Of a stretch of DNA of 64,000 bases, positions 1-11,604 are shown piece by piece. The notes beneath the pieces are model-generated. The model did not search any database. It was not told the DNA's origin and was given only the letters and a program-made list of their open reading frames with translations. The translations under genes and the position numbers were made by a program. This DNA comes from Ambrosia x helenae. Lineage: Eukaryota; Streptophyta; Magnoliopsida; Asterales; Asteraceae. The stretch covers positions 138,229,206-138,293,205 of the forward strand of contig CM061229.1 in the NCBI GenBank assembly GCA_030844895.1, read 5' to 3'. Numbering within the stretch: the first letter of the stretch is position 1; each line of letters starts with the position of its first letter.

Positions 1-282
1 TCACATAAATTATTTATTCATTTTAGTAAAATAAATAAAAATTAAAGAATACAAAATAAAATTAAAAACTTCATTAAACTATCGAACATAAACGAACACG
101 TTACCGAACGTTCACGAACATAAACGAACGAACACGGCCTCTGTTCATGTTCGTTCGTTTAACTAAACGAACGAAATTTTTTGTTCGTGTTCGTTCATTT
201 ATTAAATGAACGAACACAAACAAACTTCCCGCCGAACGGTTCATGAACTGTTCGCTGAAAGTTCAGTTCGTTTGCAACCCTA
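1..282 (-). mobile_element. hAT-type MITE, one end only (cut by window edge)
   Basis: The outer end reads GTTCGTTTGCAACCCTA at 266-282. Read in reverse, the whole stretch closely matches the first ~260 bp of the element at 27282-28030, and both are built from the words TTCGTTCGTTT and GAACGAACA. That relative has a perfect 8-bp target duplication, which places the family in the hAT superfamily. The other end and its duplication lie outside the window, so only membership by similarity can be shown here. Confidence 0.75.
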
Positions 283-348
283 CCCGTCCCCCATAAGTTT
301 TATCGGAGAGCTTATAAAAAATAAACTTATATTTATAACTCAAATGAT

Positions 349-857
349 GTTTATAAGACCACCCGTAGTGGTGCACATATTGGGCGCTAATAGGGCAAAT
401 TAGCGCCCCTTTCAAGCCCCTACACCCCCCCTAGTCTGTTAAGAGGGTATTTGGTTGTCTATTTTTTCCCCTCTGTTTAACTTATGACTTATTCAATAAG
501 TCAGAAGTTAAAAAAAAAAAAAAAAGTTTTTGGGTAATTGTTTGAAAAAGGGCTTTTTGAAGATTTTGTTATTTGAAAAGGAGAAAAAAAAAGGGGGAAA
601 GTCATAAGTCACAATTTGTAACTTTTGGGATTAAGGAGCTTTGAGGTAGGAGAAGGAGAAAGGAGAAAATGAGGTGAGCCAAAAAATGCTCTAAATGGGC
701 GCTAATCTCTTGGCGTGAAATATTTCACGCCATCAACCCCCTCTCTTCCTCCAATCAAGTGTCGCCACCCCACCTGTCACTTCCTTTTTATTTTATTTTT
801 TTAATTCAATTTTAATATCTTTGTATTCACACTCACAACACACAACACCACTACACC
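349..857. mobile_element. Harbinger-type MITE with internal palindrome
   Basis: The left end GACCACCCGTAGTGG follows TAA. A matching inverted end, CCACTACACC, lies near 848-857. The TIR resembles those of the Harbinger elements at 28443, 24941 and 38455 (family form GACCATGTGTAGTGG). Inside is a perfect 20-bp palindrome GGCGTGAAATATTTCACGCC (712-731), nearly repeated in the 28443 element. A second MITE end (TAA then GAGGGTATTTGGTTGTC at 443) suggests a nested insertion. There is no coding capacity. The right border is uncertain. Confidence 0.5.
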
Positions 858-1764
858 TTTTTTTTTATTTCAAGCCTTTACAAGGCTCTGGTGAGACCTC
901 ATATCACTTGTTAAAAACTGCCTAAATAAGGGATTTGAAATTTTCACAACCCTACACATGGCCTGATTAGTATTGCAATTAAAACTCTTTGAACTTTTGA
1001 AGTATCGTCACTTAAAAATACTATGGTTTTGACAGAACATAAAATAAGCACTGTAGCTAGCTTTTACCTTTGATAGAATATCAATGGGACCTATAACATG
1101 ATGGTAGCTATCATGATCGAAAGTAATATCTATAATTTATATAGTGTAGCTCTGAAAACAGTGTACTTAGTTTGGTGAAAACATTATAGTTATTTATTGC
1201 CTTTCAACTAAAAAATAGCAATAAATTTTGATATCAATAAAATGTAAGAAACCAGATATATAAATGTTACAGTACAAAATATTTCAGAAGTATGTTAAGT
1301 TTGTCTTTTGTTAGACTATTGGTGTGAAGGTGGGGTGACATTTTCATTATGGGCCTCCACGTAGGCGCCATATAGGGGTGAGAGAGAGGCATCTTCATGA
1401 TGGGCTTTCAAAGGGGTGGTGTGCACTATGATGACGGACCTCCTCATTAGCCAGAATTATTAAAAATAATAAAAAATCTAATAAAAATAATAACATTTGG
1501 CCCGGCACAAAAGTCATGTGGTTACCGCTCATGTCGATGCCGGAAGAGGGGGGCGGTGTACGCCGACCCATCAACATATTGCCGGGTCTTATCGGGGCTA
1601 TGCCGGCTTCCACACCGTAAGGTCTTATTGCATACTTCTGTTTCAAGCTTCAACAATTAAATATAATTGAAGGATGATTTTTTTTAATTGGAAAATTTCA
1701 ATAATTAACAAAATACATACAATTATTTGAAATTTTTAACATTGGTTAAAAAGATTGAAGGAAG

Positions 1765-1768
<4 letters not shown>
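858..1768. other. Non-coding AT-rich stretch
   Basis: No gene is supported. A GC-richer patch at 1500-1625 (GCCGG repeated, GGGGCGG) resembles the ends of Harbinger-type elements, but no matching partner end was found. Confidence 0.4.

Positions 1769-1812
<44 letters not shown>
1769..1812. repeat. (TA)n microsatellite, left border of inverted-repeat element
   Basis: Twenty-two uninterrupted TA units directly abut the left arm of the element at 1813-3501. A second (TA)n tract abuts its right arm. Confidence 0.95.
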
Positions 1813-1814
<2 letters not shown>

Positions 1815-3499
1815 ATAAGGATAATTTAGAAACTCCCTTGAGTTGGAGAAACTCAAGAAACCCAATTGTGGCCATTGATCAACAAGCATCAATGGTTGAG
1901 ATTAATTCTGATTATTTTATTTAACTAAAGTACATTTCCTTTTTATTTTATAAAGGGTAGGGGTAATATAGGTATTTGTCTATATCTCCTCTCTCCTCTC
2001 TCTTCTTGAATCTCTTTCATCTCTTCTCTCTCCTGACTCTCTCTCCTGACTCTCTCTCCTCTCTTTTTTCCTTTTACATTTTTTCAATTTTTAAACCTAT
2101 ATTTTCCTTTTACATTTTTTCAATTTTTAAACCTTTTAATAGGTAAGAATCAGTCAGATTTGACTGTAACAACTTACGTGTTACGTTGTAACATGTTATA
2201 TGTGTCATTTGTATGTATTTACATTGTTACATTTTAGAACATGTAACACTGTAAAAATAGCATTTTACATATTTTACATATGTATCGTAGTTAATGGTGC
2301 GTATGTAACATGTTTTAAATTTCAAACTCAAAAACAGAAAATAAACCATTGTAACATGTTACATACATATTTACAACCTATTTACATTTGTATGATTTTT
2401 TTTTGATATATAAACACAATCAAATTACAACTTCAAAAAAAAAAATAACTGAACATTCATACCTAAAAAAATCATACACAAATAATAATGACAACATAAA
2501 TAATCAATTATTATTATTATTATTATACCCCCACCCCTACCACTACCACCAACCTGAAACATATTCAAATATTTCCCTTTAAGCAACAAACAAATATATG
2601 TTATCTTCCATGAAAATAGTAGATCTGTAAATAACTTATCCACCATCATCACCTCTTTCCTCATGAAAAAACATGTCTATCTGCACAAAATAAAGATAAA
2701 AACACATGCATTTATTCAAGAATCAAAGCAAAAAAATAGAGGTTTCATATTGAAAAAAAAAAAAAAAGATTTTAACATATCAAAAATCTTGAGATAAATA
2801 AAATAAATTAAACACCTTTTGAGAAACAAACAAATGAAAATCTTGATTTAAATAAATAAAAGAAAGGGCTAGATCATACTGAAAATCTAGATTGAGAAAC
2901 AAACAAATGCAAATCTTGATTGAGAACCAAAAGAAAAGGGCTGCAACAAATCAAAAAGTTAGAGAGTTCAAAAAAAAAAAAAAAAAAAAAAAAAACAAAT
3001 GAAAATCAAAAAGTTAAGAGTTCACCTCCACCCACCTGTCTTCACCACCACGAAAATAAGGACAAACTCTTTGTCTAGATTGTGACATGTCAATGTTGAT
3101 GGTTATATCTTTTGATGAAGAATAATCGGTTTGGTTTTATGATGAGAATGAGTAGTACTGGAACAGAGCCTTTTGACAACACGATTACAACATTAATATT
3201 TTTGAGATAGTGAGAGAGGAGTGATTGAAACCCCTAACCAGATTCAGATCTGAATCGAGAGAGAGAGAGAGAGAGATGGGTGTGTGAAAGAAAGAGAGAG
3301 AAAGGAGTGTGTGTTTGAGATAGTGAGAGAGGGAGTGAATGTGATGTTTATTTAAATGGTAGGTGAGACAAATGAGATGGGTGAAGTTACCATCTTACCC
3401 TTTTGCTAAATGTTAAGAAAGGAGATGTGGAAGCATGACAACCATGGGATGGGTTTCAAAGGTTTCTCCAACTCAACATGGTTTCTTAAGGATACATAG

Positions 3500-3501
<2 letters not shown>
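1813..3501. mobile_element. (TA)n-flanked inverted-repeat transposon, non-coding
   Basis: The left arm (GAGTTGGAGAAACTC then AAGAAACCC, from ~1838) is mirrored on the right by GGGTTTCAAAGGTTTCTCC AACTC (3450-3474). The similarity continues inward into a CT-rich block (1980-2065) facing a GA-rich block (3255-3330), so the arms are roughly 200 bp. The core is AT-rich and has no credible ORF. An element bounded by (TA)n on both sides resembles the rice 'Micron' type, which inserts into TA microsatellites (family knowledge; assignment inferred). Superfamily is unresolved because a duplication cannot be told apart inside TA repeats. Confidence 0.6.

Positions 3502-3569
<68 letters not shown>
3502..3569. 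repeat. (TA)n microsatellite, right border of inverted-repeat element
   Basis: Thirty-four TA units. Together with the tract at 1769-1812 this is the duplicated or split target of the element between them. Confidence 0.95.
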
Positions 3570-3573
<4 letters not shown>

Positions 3574-3631
3574 CAGAAAGATAAATTGGAGTGGTGAAGT
3601 TTGTTTCAAGTAAATAAACATTGGATTGGAG

Positions 3632-4156
3632 TAGGGGTTCAAATGAGTTGAGCCGAGTATGTGCGAGCTTGATCAGGCTCGAGCTCGATCAGGCTCGAAC
3701 TCGATCTTGAAAAACTTATGAGAGCTTAAGCTCGTATCGTTTGGAGTTTTTATTTTTTAAAAACTCGATATCGGCTCGTTAGAAATTTCTTAAGCTTGGG
3801 CTCGACTCGTTTAATATTAATTAGTTAATATTTTAAATAAATATAACATAAATAATAGGCTCGGGGCTCGATAAATGAAGCTCGGCTCGAGCTCATTTAG
3901 TAAACAAGCTTTAATAAGAAGTAAGTATTATTAAATATTAATAAAAATAATATTTCACTTAGCCTTCATAAGGCTTGACGAGCCTGACAAGCTTCATGTG
4001 TTAGGCTTGAGCTCGGGCTGGATTAATAAACGAGATTCGTTTTAAGCTCAAGCTCCGCTCGACCTCAATAAGATTCAGCTCGATCTCGATAAGGCTCGAC
4101 ACATTTCAAGTTTTTTACCGAGTCAAACTTAAGTAGCTCGACTTATTTGCATCCTA
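3632..4156. mobile_element. hAT MITE with GAGCTCGA word core
   Basis: The ends TAGGGGTTCAAATGAG and (inverted) TAGGATGCAAATAAG are terminal inverted repeats. The flanking octamers are GATTGGAG and AATTAAAG, which differ only by three G-to-A changes and so look like an aged 8-bp target duplication. The core is dominated by self-complementary words such as GAGCTCGA and AGGCTCGA. No ORF. Confidence 0.7.
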
Positions 4157-5583
4157 AATTAAAGGAAGAGGTAGACGACGTGGTCACGTGTGCGGTCTGG
4201 GGCATGAGGTCACGTGATGTCCCTACACGGCGGCCGGTGTACATGTTCTGGTTGGGCCCACCCACCACCCGATTCATTTTGTTTTCTAGTCACGTCGTTT
4301 TTCGTGTTCCTTTCCTGTGTGAAACTTTCGAAACATTGAACCCTCTTTCAATTGCAAAACACACCAACTATTGTTTTATTACTATGGAATGTAATATGTT
4401 TTATTTCTCTATTTCATAGTCAAAGTTAAATACATATATGAAGTTCCTATACAAGAGATATGTCTTTTCTATACGACTTTTAAACTCTTGAGAGTTGAGA
4501 GCCTTATTGAGTTGGCACAATTTACAACAATAGGGAAACTTCATATGGATATAATCATGAAGATTTTTATTCAGTGGTGAAGCTTTAACAAAATTGTTAT
4601 AAAAGGAAGTTACCTTTTTTATTTACATGTACACTCCATTTTTTTTACGTACAAATGAATACTTTTTTTTTTTTTTTTAGTAATAATAATTCATTCAAAC
4701 AAAATACGAAAGTTACATCATAATAGCAGGTAGACGGGCAACAAGCTGCGCCGCCACCCCTTTTTGAATTGCAAACCCTAGTCTACTAAAGACAAAACCT
4801 TGCCCCCCTGGGGATGAAACATTGTTGTGGACGACCCGTTGGACCCTGGTCAAGAAATGAATACCAATTACAAATAAATCATTTACCATTTCATATCATA
4901 CATGAAACGTGATTATCTAATTTAAAAACCTATTATTAATTAAAACATGTAGGATGCATCTATGACCTAATTTGAAAACCTATTATTGATTATTCATTAA
5001 ACCTATCTAATTTCATACAAATTAGCATGCTAAATCTTTTGTATAATATGCATGCCCTTTAATAACATACAAATGGCCATTATCATTTTATTAACATATT
5101 CAATATTATTTTAATGACAATCCAACACAATTGAAGTTCAATGACAATGCAACACAATTGATCGACACAAATCATTACGACCAACAAGCTCAAACAAACA
5201 CAATACTTAAAATAAGATAATGATGTCAGGTAAATCCTTATTCCACCTTAGACGGTATGGTGTGGTTTCGGGGGAAGGAATCGGTGGGGTGATGTGGACA
5301 AGTCCCCCGATCGGAAACACCGCCCCCCTCCTCAAAATCGGTGAGTTCGGCAGCCTTCCACCGTATGCACCGAGCCTTCCCATTGGGTGAAAAAATGTGA
5401 ACGTTGGACCATTTTTTTTGAGCGTTAAAAAAAAATGGCCGTTGGCCTTTAAAAAAATCCAAACATTTTTACTTTATATAAATACACAACCACACCACAA
5501 TTTTAAACCACACCCACATTTTTAACCACACAACCATATTTTATAAAAAAAAATCCTTCAATCTTCAAACAAAAAAAAATATT
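4157..5583. other. Intergenic; possible retroposon 3' fragment
   Basis: Two CACGTG-type boxes (near 4175 and 4211) occur beside a GC-rich patch, but no gene is seen downstream. At ~4660-4860 a T-run is followed by CAACAAGCTGCGCCGCC. A diverged version of this motif also lies at ~21737, suggesting old minus-strand LINE or SINE 3' ends. The rest is AT-rich and featureless. Confidence 0.35.
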
Positions 5584-5736
5584 ATGGATCCAAAGCGCTC
5601 AAACCCACAACCCTTTTTCCTGAACACCCCCGCTACTCCTTCGACCCAAGCTCCAAACTTTTCATACCCACTACACCGCTCGAACCTAGCACATACACGT
5701 TTGGCGTATTTGTATTGGATTCGACACCCAACATAA
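5584..5736 (+). pseudogene. Possible N-terminal remnant of Harbinger Myb-like ORF
   Basis: ATG opens 50 codons starting MDPKRSNPQPFFLNTP and then stops. The Pro/Asn/Gln-rich opening resembles the start of the intact Myb-like protein at 32728-34217 (MDPYQQFNRNPNQPNPNTPF). No Myb helix or later exon is recognisable downstream, so this would be a truncated copy. It could also be chance. Confidence 0.3.
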
Positions 5737-7247
5737 ATGAAGATAACATTTTCACTATACCATGTAGGGTTGGAGTATTTCCAAGGGCGACCACTCGTAC
5801 AACCTTCTACCCGATGCAACCTCACCTTGCTTGTTCGTCCTCCCCCTCCCCTACAACAGACACCCCAACCAAGGCCACCTCCCCTCTCATAATCCATGTC
5901 TCTATCCTCTATGAGCGCACCCTTGACAATTCGCAGCTCTCCTCCATCTCTCTTCCACTCACCGTCCACGTTGGTCTGTGCCGGGAAGCTTGTTGCGGGC
6001 GGCTCCCTGACAAATGCTTATTGTTTTGGTCACAAGTATAACTTGTAGATCTTTGGAGTTTTTAGAAGATGTTATTAATATGTTTAATGTTTTTATTTAT
6101 CTTAACAATCCACATATTTTCTACAATTGCTAGTATTAATGTTGATATTTGATTATTAGTAATTGGTTTAAAACATACATGAAACAAGACTTTGTAGTTT
6201 CTTTGACTCTTAGACAATGTCACATACTTTCAAAAAAAAAAAGAAATTATGTGCAATATAATTCTTTTTCGAAAATGTGTCACTTTTATCTTATTTGTTT
6301 CTTTTTAATAATCTTAAATTAATCTACTGTCAAATTTACCAAGCGGATTTATTTGTTCGAATGTTATGGCAAATATCTAAAAAAACGTAGAAGCATATTT
6401 AAAGAAATCATTTTGCTACTTTGTCAAATGTTTAGAGAAATACTATCGAACTTATTATTCTTTTCATAATCCCTCATCACAAGAAATTAATGTCACATAA
6501 TCACATTTTACCAACATGGTGACGCCTTTACACAAGAGTCATGGACTCATGGCATATGAAAAACTTTTTATCTCGGTGAGCGCGTGTAAAACAAGCCTAA
6601 AGCCAAGCCATGGACCGAAGTGACCCATGAATTATTTGTGCAACTAGTGACGAAAGTTATGGGTCCGCCGCACGCATCAAATAGCTATATATAAAGATCA
6701 AAAGTAGACCCACAAATGATACGGCACCTATCAATATTTGTCTAGTGCATACAATTCACATATATCTATGGCCAATATATAGTCGAGGATTTAATCATTG
6801 GACTTAGCCTTGATGTTTAACACAAAAATTAACTTTCAATTCAATGAAAAAACTTATGTAAACCAGTAACCCCACTCCTAAAATAGGTAATCCACTCAGA
6901 TAATTGAAATATCTTTATTGGTTTATATAGAGGCTAGGGGATGCTTAATAGCCTCTTAATGATTCCAATCACAATGTTAAATGTGATTAGTTTAGTGACA
7001 TGACATATCTAAATCAATCAATAAGTCTCTTAACAATTAAGTTTTAAAATGACGTTAAATGGAAATTTTATCCATTCAATTGTGTTCATAATACTCAGTC
7101 GGCCATTCATGCACCACCTACTCAACCCACCACCAACTAGTTAAGCTGAGCAAAGTTAGTCATCTTACTGGTACATAGACTCTTACCTAATCATGCCTCT
7201 TAATGTCTCAACATTTAATGACACAAAGATTGCCAAACAACCTCTTA
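5737..7247. other. Non-coding AT-rich stretch
   Basis: No gene, RNA gene or clear element border was found. The last ~30 bp end in TTGCCAAACAACCTC, which mirrors the start of the MITE at 7248, so an older MITE end probably abuts it. Confidence 0.4.
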
Positions 7248-7478
7248 GGGGCTGTTTGGCAACTTATGAATAGGTAATTGCTGAAACAGTAAGAGGTCTG
7301 AACCATTAAATGTTGAACCAATAATAAACCTGAATCATTCAGACTCAATATAATGCTTACCCGTTCAGAGGCAAATATCTGATCGATTCAGACACCTGCT
7401 TGCGAAACAAATAGTCGAATAAACTATGTCTGACGGATTCAGACATTTGTCCCATTAAGAGCTAAAACAAACAACCCC
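7248..7478. mobile_element. Tourist-like MITE (PIF/Harbinger), 231 bp
   Basis: The ends GGGGCTGTTTGGCAAC and (inverted) GGGGTTGTTTGTTTTAG lie between TTA repeats at 7245-7247 and 7479-7481, the 3-bp duplication of the PIF/Harbinger group. Internal ATTCAGAC words are shared with the MITE at 21792 and the fragment at ~59035. Confidence 0.75.
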
Positions 7479-7800
7479 TTAGAGTGATATTAGGGAGGAG
7501 GGGCACCCTTTCCCTCTTATCTGAAACTCACCAATCTTACATTGTCACCTTATTTCTACCATCAACTACCCCTTAAAAAAAAAAAAAAAAAAAAAAAACT
7601 TGGCAACACTCTTTTAATTACCATATAATTTTTTGTTTTTTATAAATAAAAAATAAATTATAACAATTTTTTTTAACGACAAACGACTTTTAATCAACAA
7701 TTAAACACATGAAATAACTAAACTTTAATTTTAAATAAAAACACTCTGTTCAATGAATAAAACACCAAAATAGGATGAAAAACAATATATGGGTCTGAAA

Positions 7801-8980
7801 TTAAACTATTCCTATTTGACTTGAGGAAGTGGGTAGATTTTTAGTTGCAATGTGTGCCGCAACATCAAATCTAAGCATGAAATACGTATCTGCAACCAAT
7901 AATTCAACAAGGACATCATCGTCATAAACCCCGTTATTATCGCATGTTAGTCATCTTTTAGGATCATGTTTTGCGATAAACTGCACGCATATGTTACGCT
8001 CCTAATCTTGTCTACAATTATAGCTCACATGGGTCACCTAAGTATGCCCCATTTTTCCTTTAGAACACCGAGAGCATGCTCCACATCCATTTTTGTTGAC
8101 TCTTGTAATTTCTTGAACTTCTTTTCATTCGGATCTGTCAAATATGGGAACGTTGACCGAGTAGGATAGATCATGTCAGTTAGATAGTATCAAGGTTTGT
8201 ATAAGTGTCTATTATATAAAATAGACACTTTGGTGCAGTTCCATTCCGTTGAGTGACGAATATTGGAGATTGACAGAGAACATTGATGTAATTGTTTAAC
8301 ATAGACGTACCGTACCATAATACGCATACCAAAACCATAAATTTTGTGACGCAACCGCTTTGTGGATGATCGTCGTGTATTTTTTATCTCCTCCATTGAA
8401 TTGGTCTTGTAACGTAGCAGGACACATTCTCCAAACTAGATGTATACATCATCCCAAGAATGTGATGTTTTAGTTCATGTGCTTGGTACAAAAGCTTAAC
8501 ATTGTAGCTTGTCGTTCTACGCAAGAACTCATCGCCAAATAAGTGAACCACATCGTTACAAAAAAATTGTAAGCATTCACGCGAGGTTCTTGCGTATCTA
8601 CATAGATACTCATCGTTATCGTTAAAAGTATTACCAGTCACGAGACGACATATGTTATTTTTTGTAATGGAGTAAAATTCATTCTCTCTCTGGAAACCAT
8701 TCATCTTGTGCTTATGCGTCACCAACATTTTTTTTAACTCGTTTTAACATACGAAACCGTTGAGTGAAAATATTTTCATTATATTTTGGGCATCCAAAAA
8801 ATAATCTTCCATGAGAACTCTATAACCTTTTACGTGATCACGTGGCACGATTGTTTTTGTAGATGTTGTTTTGTCTTCGCTTCTGGCTTGTCGATGAGAT
8901 CTTGAAAAATTATATGATAGTATCATTTGTGAAAATATCACTATCAGAATTGTTGGGTGAAAAGAATAACCCAAGGTCAT
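7801..8980 (-). pseudogene. PIF/Harbinger transposase (DDE nuclease), broken
   Basis: Minus-strand reading in several frames gives successive blocks of the plant Harbinger nuclease. An N-terminal block PRDHVKGYRVLMEDYFLD (~8850-8790) is followed by NDEYLCRYARTSRECLQFF and LFGDEFLRR (~8620-8510), then the region normally holding the first catalytic Asp (~8450-8420, degraded here). Next come YYLTDMIYPTRSTF (~8190-8140), the DVEHALGVLKEKWGILR block that carries the last catalytic Glu (~8085-8030), and a C-terminal tail ending at a TAA (7801-7803). The family enzyme cuts and pastes elements with 3-bp TTA/TAA duplications. Here several stops (for example after NGFVC, and after WGILR) and frame changes rule out a working product. 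No Myb ORF lies beside it. Identification rests on motif order and is firm; exact ends are approximate. Confidence 0.8.
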
Positions 8981-9555
8981 TGTTTGAGATATTAGCCATG
9001 TTCAAAACAGATTGTGTAACTAAGAGTATAAAGGTTTCTGAATGGTGGATCATTTAAGTGGAATAAAATGGTAAAGCGTTACGAGTTTAATTATATGGTT
9101 TTTAATTATTTAAAACAACTTCTAATGTCCTCATGGTCATTGTATTGTTCAACGGTTAAAAAGGCAAACACAATCATCTAACATCGGGTAGTGAAAGCCA
9201 TGAATAATCCAACACGCTTAGTCTACCCGAGGGGTGGCGACGGTGTTACCGGAACGGGTTTAAATCCACATGCAGATATAAACTAAACTACATAATAACT
9301 ATGTGTAATGAAATAACTATCCACTATATTAAAGCTATTTAAAAAATTCAGCTAAAAATATATTAAATGGGACCGGCATGGTTTGGATTCGTTTGATTAA
9401 CCCTTTGCCAAAGAGGGGCTTTGGCGCCCTATGATGGAGGAATGGAACGGTGTTTGGCAGCTTAAATGTGTGATATGGAAGCTTTAAGTCCTCTGCTACA
9501 CATGTTCTAATGAATAATACACGATGCTATTTGTCTATTTGGTTGCTTTATATTA
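8981..9555. other. Flank of the transposase relic
   Basis: No gene. The stretch near 9225-9260 (GGGTGGCGACGGTGTTACCG) resembles the inner ends of the Harbinger elements at 13800-13870 and 15150-15220, so it may belong to the original element that carried the transposase. Confidence 0.35.
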
Positions 9556-9634
9556 GGGATGAGCACATGGTACCGAGTATTGGTATCAAATTACGCATAC
9601 CAAATCATTTTTGGTACCAATTTTGTTTGTGCTT
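9556..9634. mobile_element. Truncated hAT-like MITE end
   Basis: TAGGGATGAGCACA followed by repeated GGTACC/GGTATC words resembles the TAGGG-ended hAT MITEs of this window. It stops where an LTR-type sequence begins at 9635. Confidence 0.4.
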
Positions 9635-10070
9635 TGTAACACCCCTAAAATTTGGTTTCTATTAATGCTTGATTAGTCGTGTAAATAACGTACGTTAATC
9701 AGGTTAACCTTGATTGAGAAGAGACACCAATAAACACACTCAATGTTAACTTGAATAGCCAAATAAATTGCTAGAAGTTAAACTTGGGGGACTTAATATG
9801 ACAACTAGCTAAAAGTGGGTGATGATAATAATAAAAAAAAACACAAAAAATGGAAGGAACCTCCTTCCCTTTTTCCTCAGTACATCGATCATCACCACTC
9901 CCACACACATTCACACCTTGATCAACACACACAAGCAAAAATCAAGCTTAAATCAAAGAGATCAAGAAAAACCAACATCTAGGGTCCAACAAAATAAAAG
10001 CATTGATAAGTTGGGACTGTTAGTTTACAAGTTTCAAGTTAAGATTATTTCCTTTTACCCCCAAAATTAA
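9635..10070 (+). mobile_element. LTR fragment, probably Ty3/Gypsy chromovirus type
   Basis: Begins TGTAACACCCCTAAAATTT, a typical start of plant Gypsy (Tekay/Del-type) LTRs. A CA-rich leader-like stretch (9890-9990) ending in a purine-rich segment follows. No primer site, coding domain or partner LTR was found, so this is a solo or truncated LTR. The right end is approximate. Confidence 0.45.
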
Positions 10071-10106
10071 GATTATTTAATTCTATTTCCTCTTTAATAT
10101 AGGTAA

Positions 10107-10240
10107 TTAGGATTCATACACCCCCTATTTAGGATTCATACACCTTGACTCACATCATATACCAATAGGTGGCTACCACATACCCCAGAATGTGATGTCA
10201 CACCCCCAGAATGTGATGTCACAGGGTGTATGAATCCCAT
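10107..10240. mobile_element. Small palindromic MITE-like element
   Basis: TTAGGATTCATACACC occurs twice at the left (10107 and 10131) and inverted as GGTGTATGAATCC at the right (~10215). A tandem CCCAGAATGTGATGTCACA lies between. Non-coding; superfamily not assignable. Confidence 0.45.
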
Positions 10241-10866
10241 AACCCTTAATATATGAAGTCAAATGAAGCAGGAGTTTAGTTATAGCCTTTTAGCATTAGC
10301 CACCCCTCTAGATCATTCTTTGATCCTATGTCAAAATTTAATATTATACTATATCCTTACCAACAATTCTTCTTCCCTATTTTATTGACAATTTAATACT
10401 AATCATCATAGTCAACATAAGCACACATTATTTACAATCTGAAACATGATTTTATTCTACATCAAGCTGATAAATCATATTTGGCCCATCAAATAACTTT
10501 TCCCAAAAATAATTGCAAGATGTGCAAAGATCCGATCCAAAAAAACAAACAATAAGTAACCACCACGTTACACAGTCGTACCACTTTTTAAAACATCAAG
10601 TAACAACCCCCTTTACTTATTTTATTTATTAAACTTTAAGCAATCAAAATGTAATACCAACATTATTACATCCATCAAAAATCCAAAACATATACAATCC
10701 TTTCTTTCCATTAATTTAATAACAGAAACCTTGTTAACTTCCAGAGTAATTTATTTTTCATATACGCTAAATAAATCATAAAAAAAAATAAACGTTAAGT
10801 TTAATTATTTAACTAATAATAATAATATTAATAATAACAATTGCCTGATACGTTGCTGCCGGAAAA
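10241..10866. other. Intergenic, 3' side of the minus-strand Cys-rich gene
   Basis: AT-rich and without ORF. It should contain the 3' UTR and polyadenylation region of the gene at 10867-11604; several AATAAA-like words occur on the minus strand (for example near 10840). Confidence 0.4.
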
Positions 10867-11604
10867 TCATCCTCTATGCATCGGCGACCGTTCATGCATT
10901 TGTAATTTATTACTCTTCGATTGCCGGAAAACCTTCATCGGACTAGGAAAATACCATCTCCAACTCTTAGCTCTCGCCGGACTAAACCTGTCTCTAGCTC
11001 CAACAGCTACAGATCGTGATCTCATCATCTTCGAATAATCTTCCGTTACGCCAGTACTATCGCTCTTATTCGACCCATCATCATGTAAATCACATTTTTT
11101 TGTTTTACCAACCTTAAAAACCGACCAGAAATTAATCTTGCTCCGGCTGACATATGGCAAAGGCTTCGTCTTCTTCTCAGCCTCAAAAAATTCTTGGTTC
11201 GTCTCGTACCTCGATCGAGACCGACGAAACGGAATCGCGAGAGATCGCGATTTCCGGAACATCGGTTCGCTCTCGATCAGGTTCGAGACGCGACCTATTT
11301 CTGTTCCGGTATTCTCGTGACGGGTACTACCGCTACGAGAATACTGGAACAGATTGTTAGTATTCCCGTGGTGGCGACTGCTATCGCCACGGGAATATTG
11401 GAAGAGAGAGAACGAAGAGGATGATGAAGAAGAAGTTGAAGTTGAATCTACCGTACAACAAGTACATGGACGTGTATTTGCACATTCTGGACAGAGTGTG
11501 ATGAGACGATCACGTAGACACGTAGGACAGATGCCTGTTCTCCTGCGTTTTAAAGGGTGTTTTGGGCATTTCCAGACTTCTTCTTCGTCGACGTAAAACG
11601 CCAT
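10867..11604 (-). CDS. Small Cys-rich basic protein, OCTOPUS/DUF740-like N-terminus
   Basis: Single-exon 245-residue reading frame. The start chosen is MAFYVDEEEVWKCPKHP; an in-frame ATG five codons upstream lacks the conserved context. Residues ~12-48 hold a Cys cluster (WKCPKHP, GICPTCLRDRL, LCPECANTRPCTCC) that resembles the CxxHP...CPTCLxxRL zinc-binding-like motif at the N-terminus of plant DUF740/OCTOPUS-related proteins. A Ser-rich linker with repeated SRSRS and RHHGN words follows, then a basic C-terminal part with SPARAKSWRWYFPSPMKVF. No signal peptide or membrane segment is seen. Codon use is even and the frame is clean among decayed transposons, so this is probably a live host gene. 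Molecular function is unknown. The antisense ORFs over it are shadows. Confidence 0.75.
   Translation of the reverse strand: MAFYVDEEEVWKCPKHPLKRRRTGICPTCLRDRLITLCPECANTRPCTCCTVDSTSTSSSSSSSFSLFQYSRGDSSRHHGNTNNLFQYSRSGSTRHENTGTEIGRVSNLIESEPMFRKSRSLAIPFRRSRSRYETNQEFFEAEKKTKPLPYVSRSKINFWSVFKVGKTKKCDLHDDGSNKSDSTGVTEDYSKMMRSRSVAVGARDRFSPARAKSWRWYFPSPMKVFRQSKSNKLQMHERSPMHRG

Noticed and set aside
5565..5969. 134-codon minus-strand ORF rich in Gly
   Set aside because: Antisense to a Pro/Thr-rich stretch; no motif and unusual composition.
11138..11596. Plus-strand ORFs over the Cys-rich gene
   Set aside because: Antisense shadows of the 10867-11604 reading frame.
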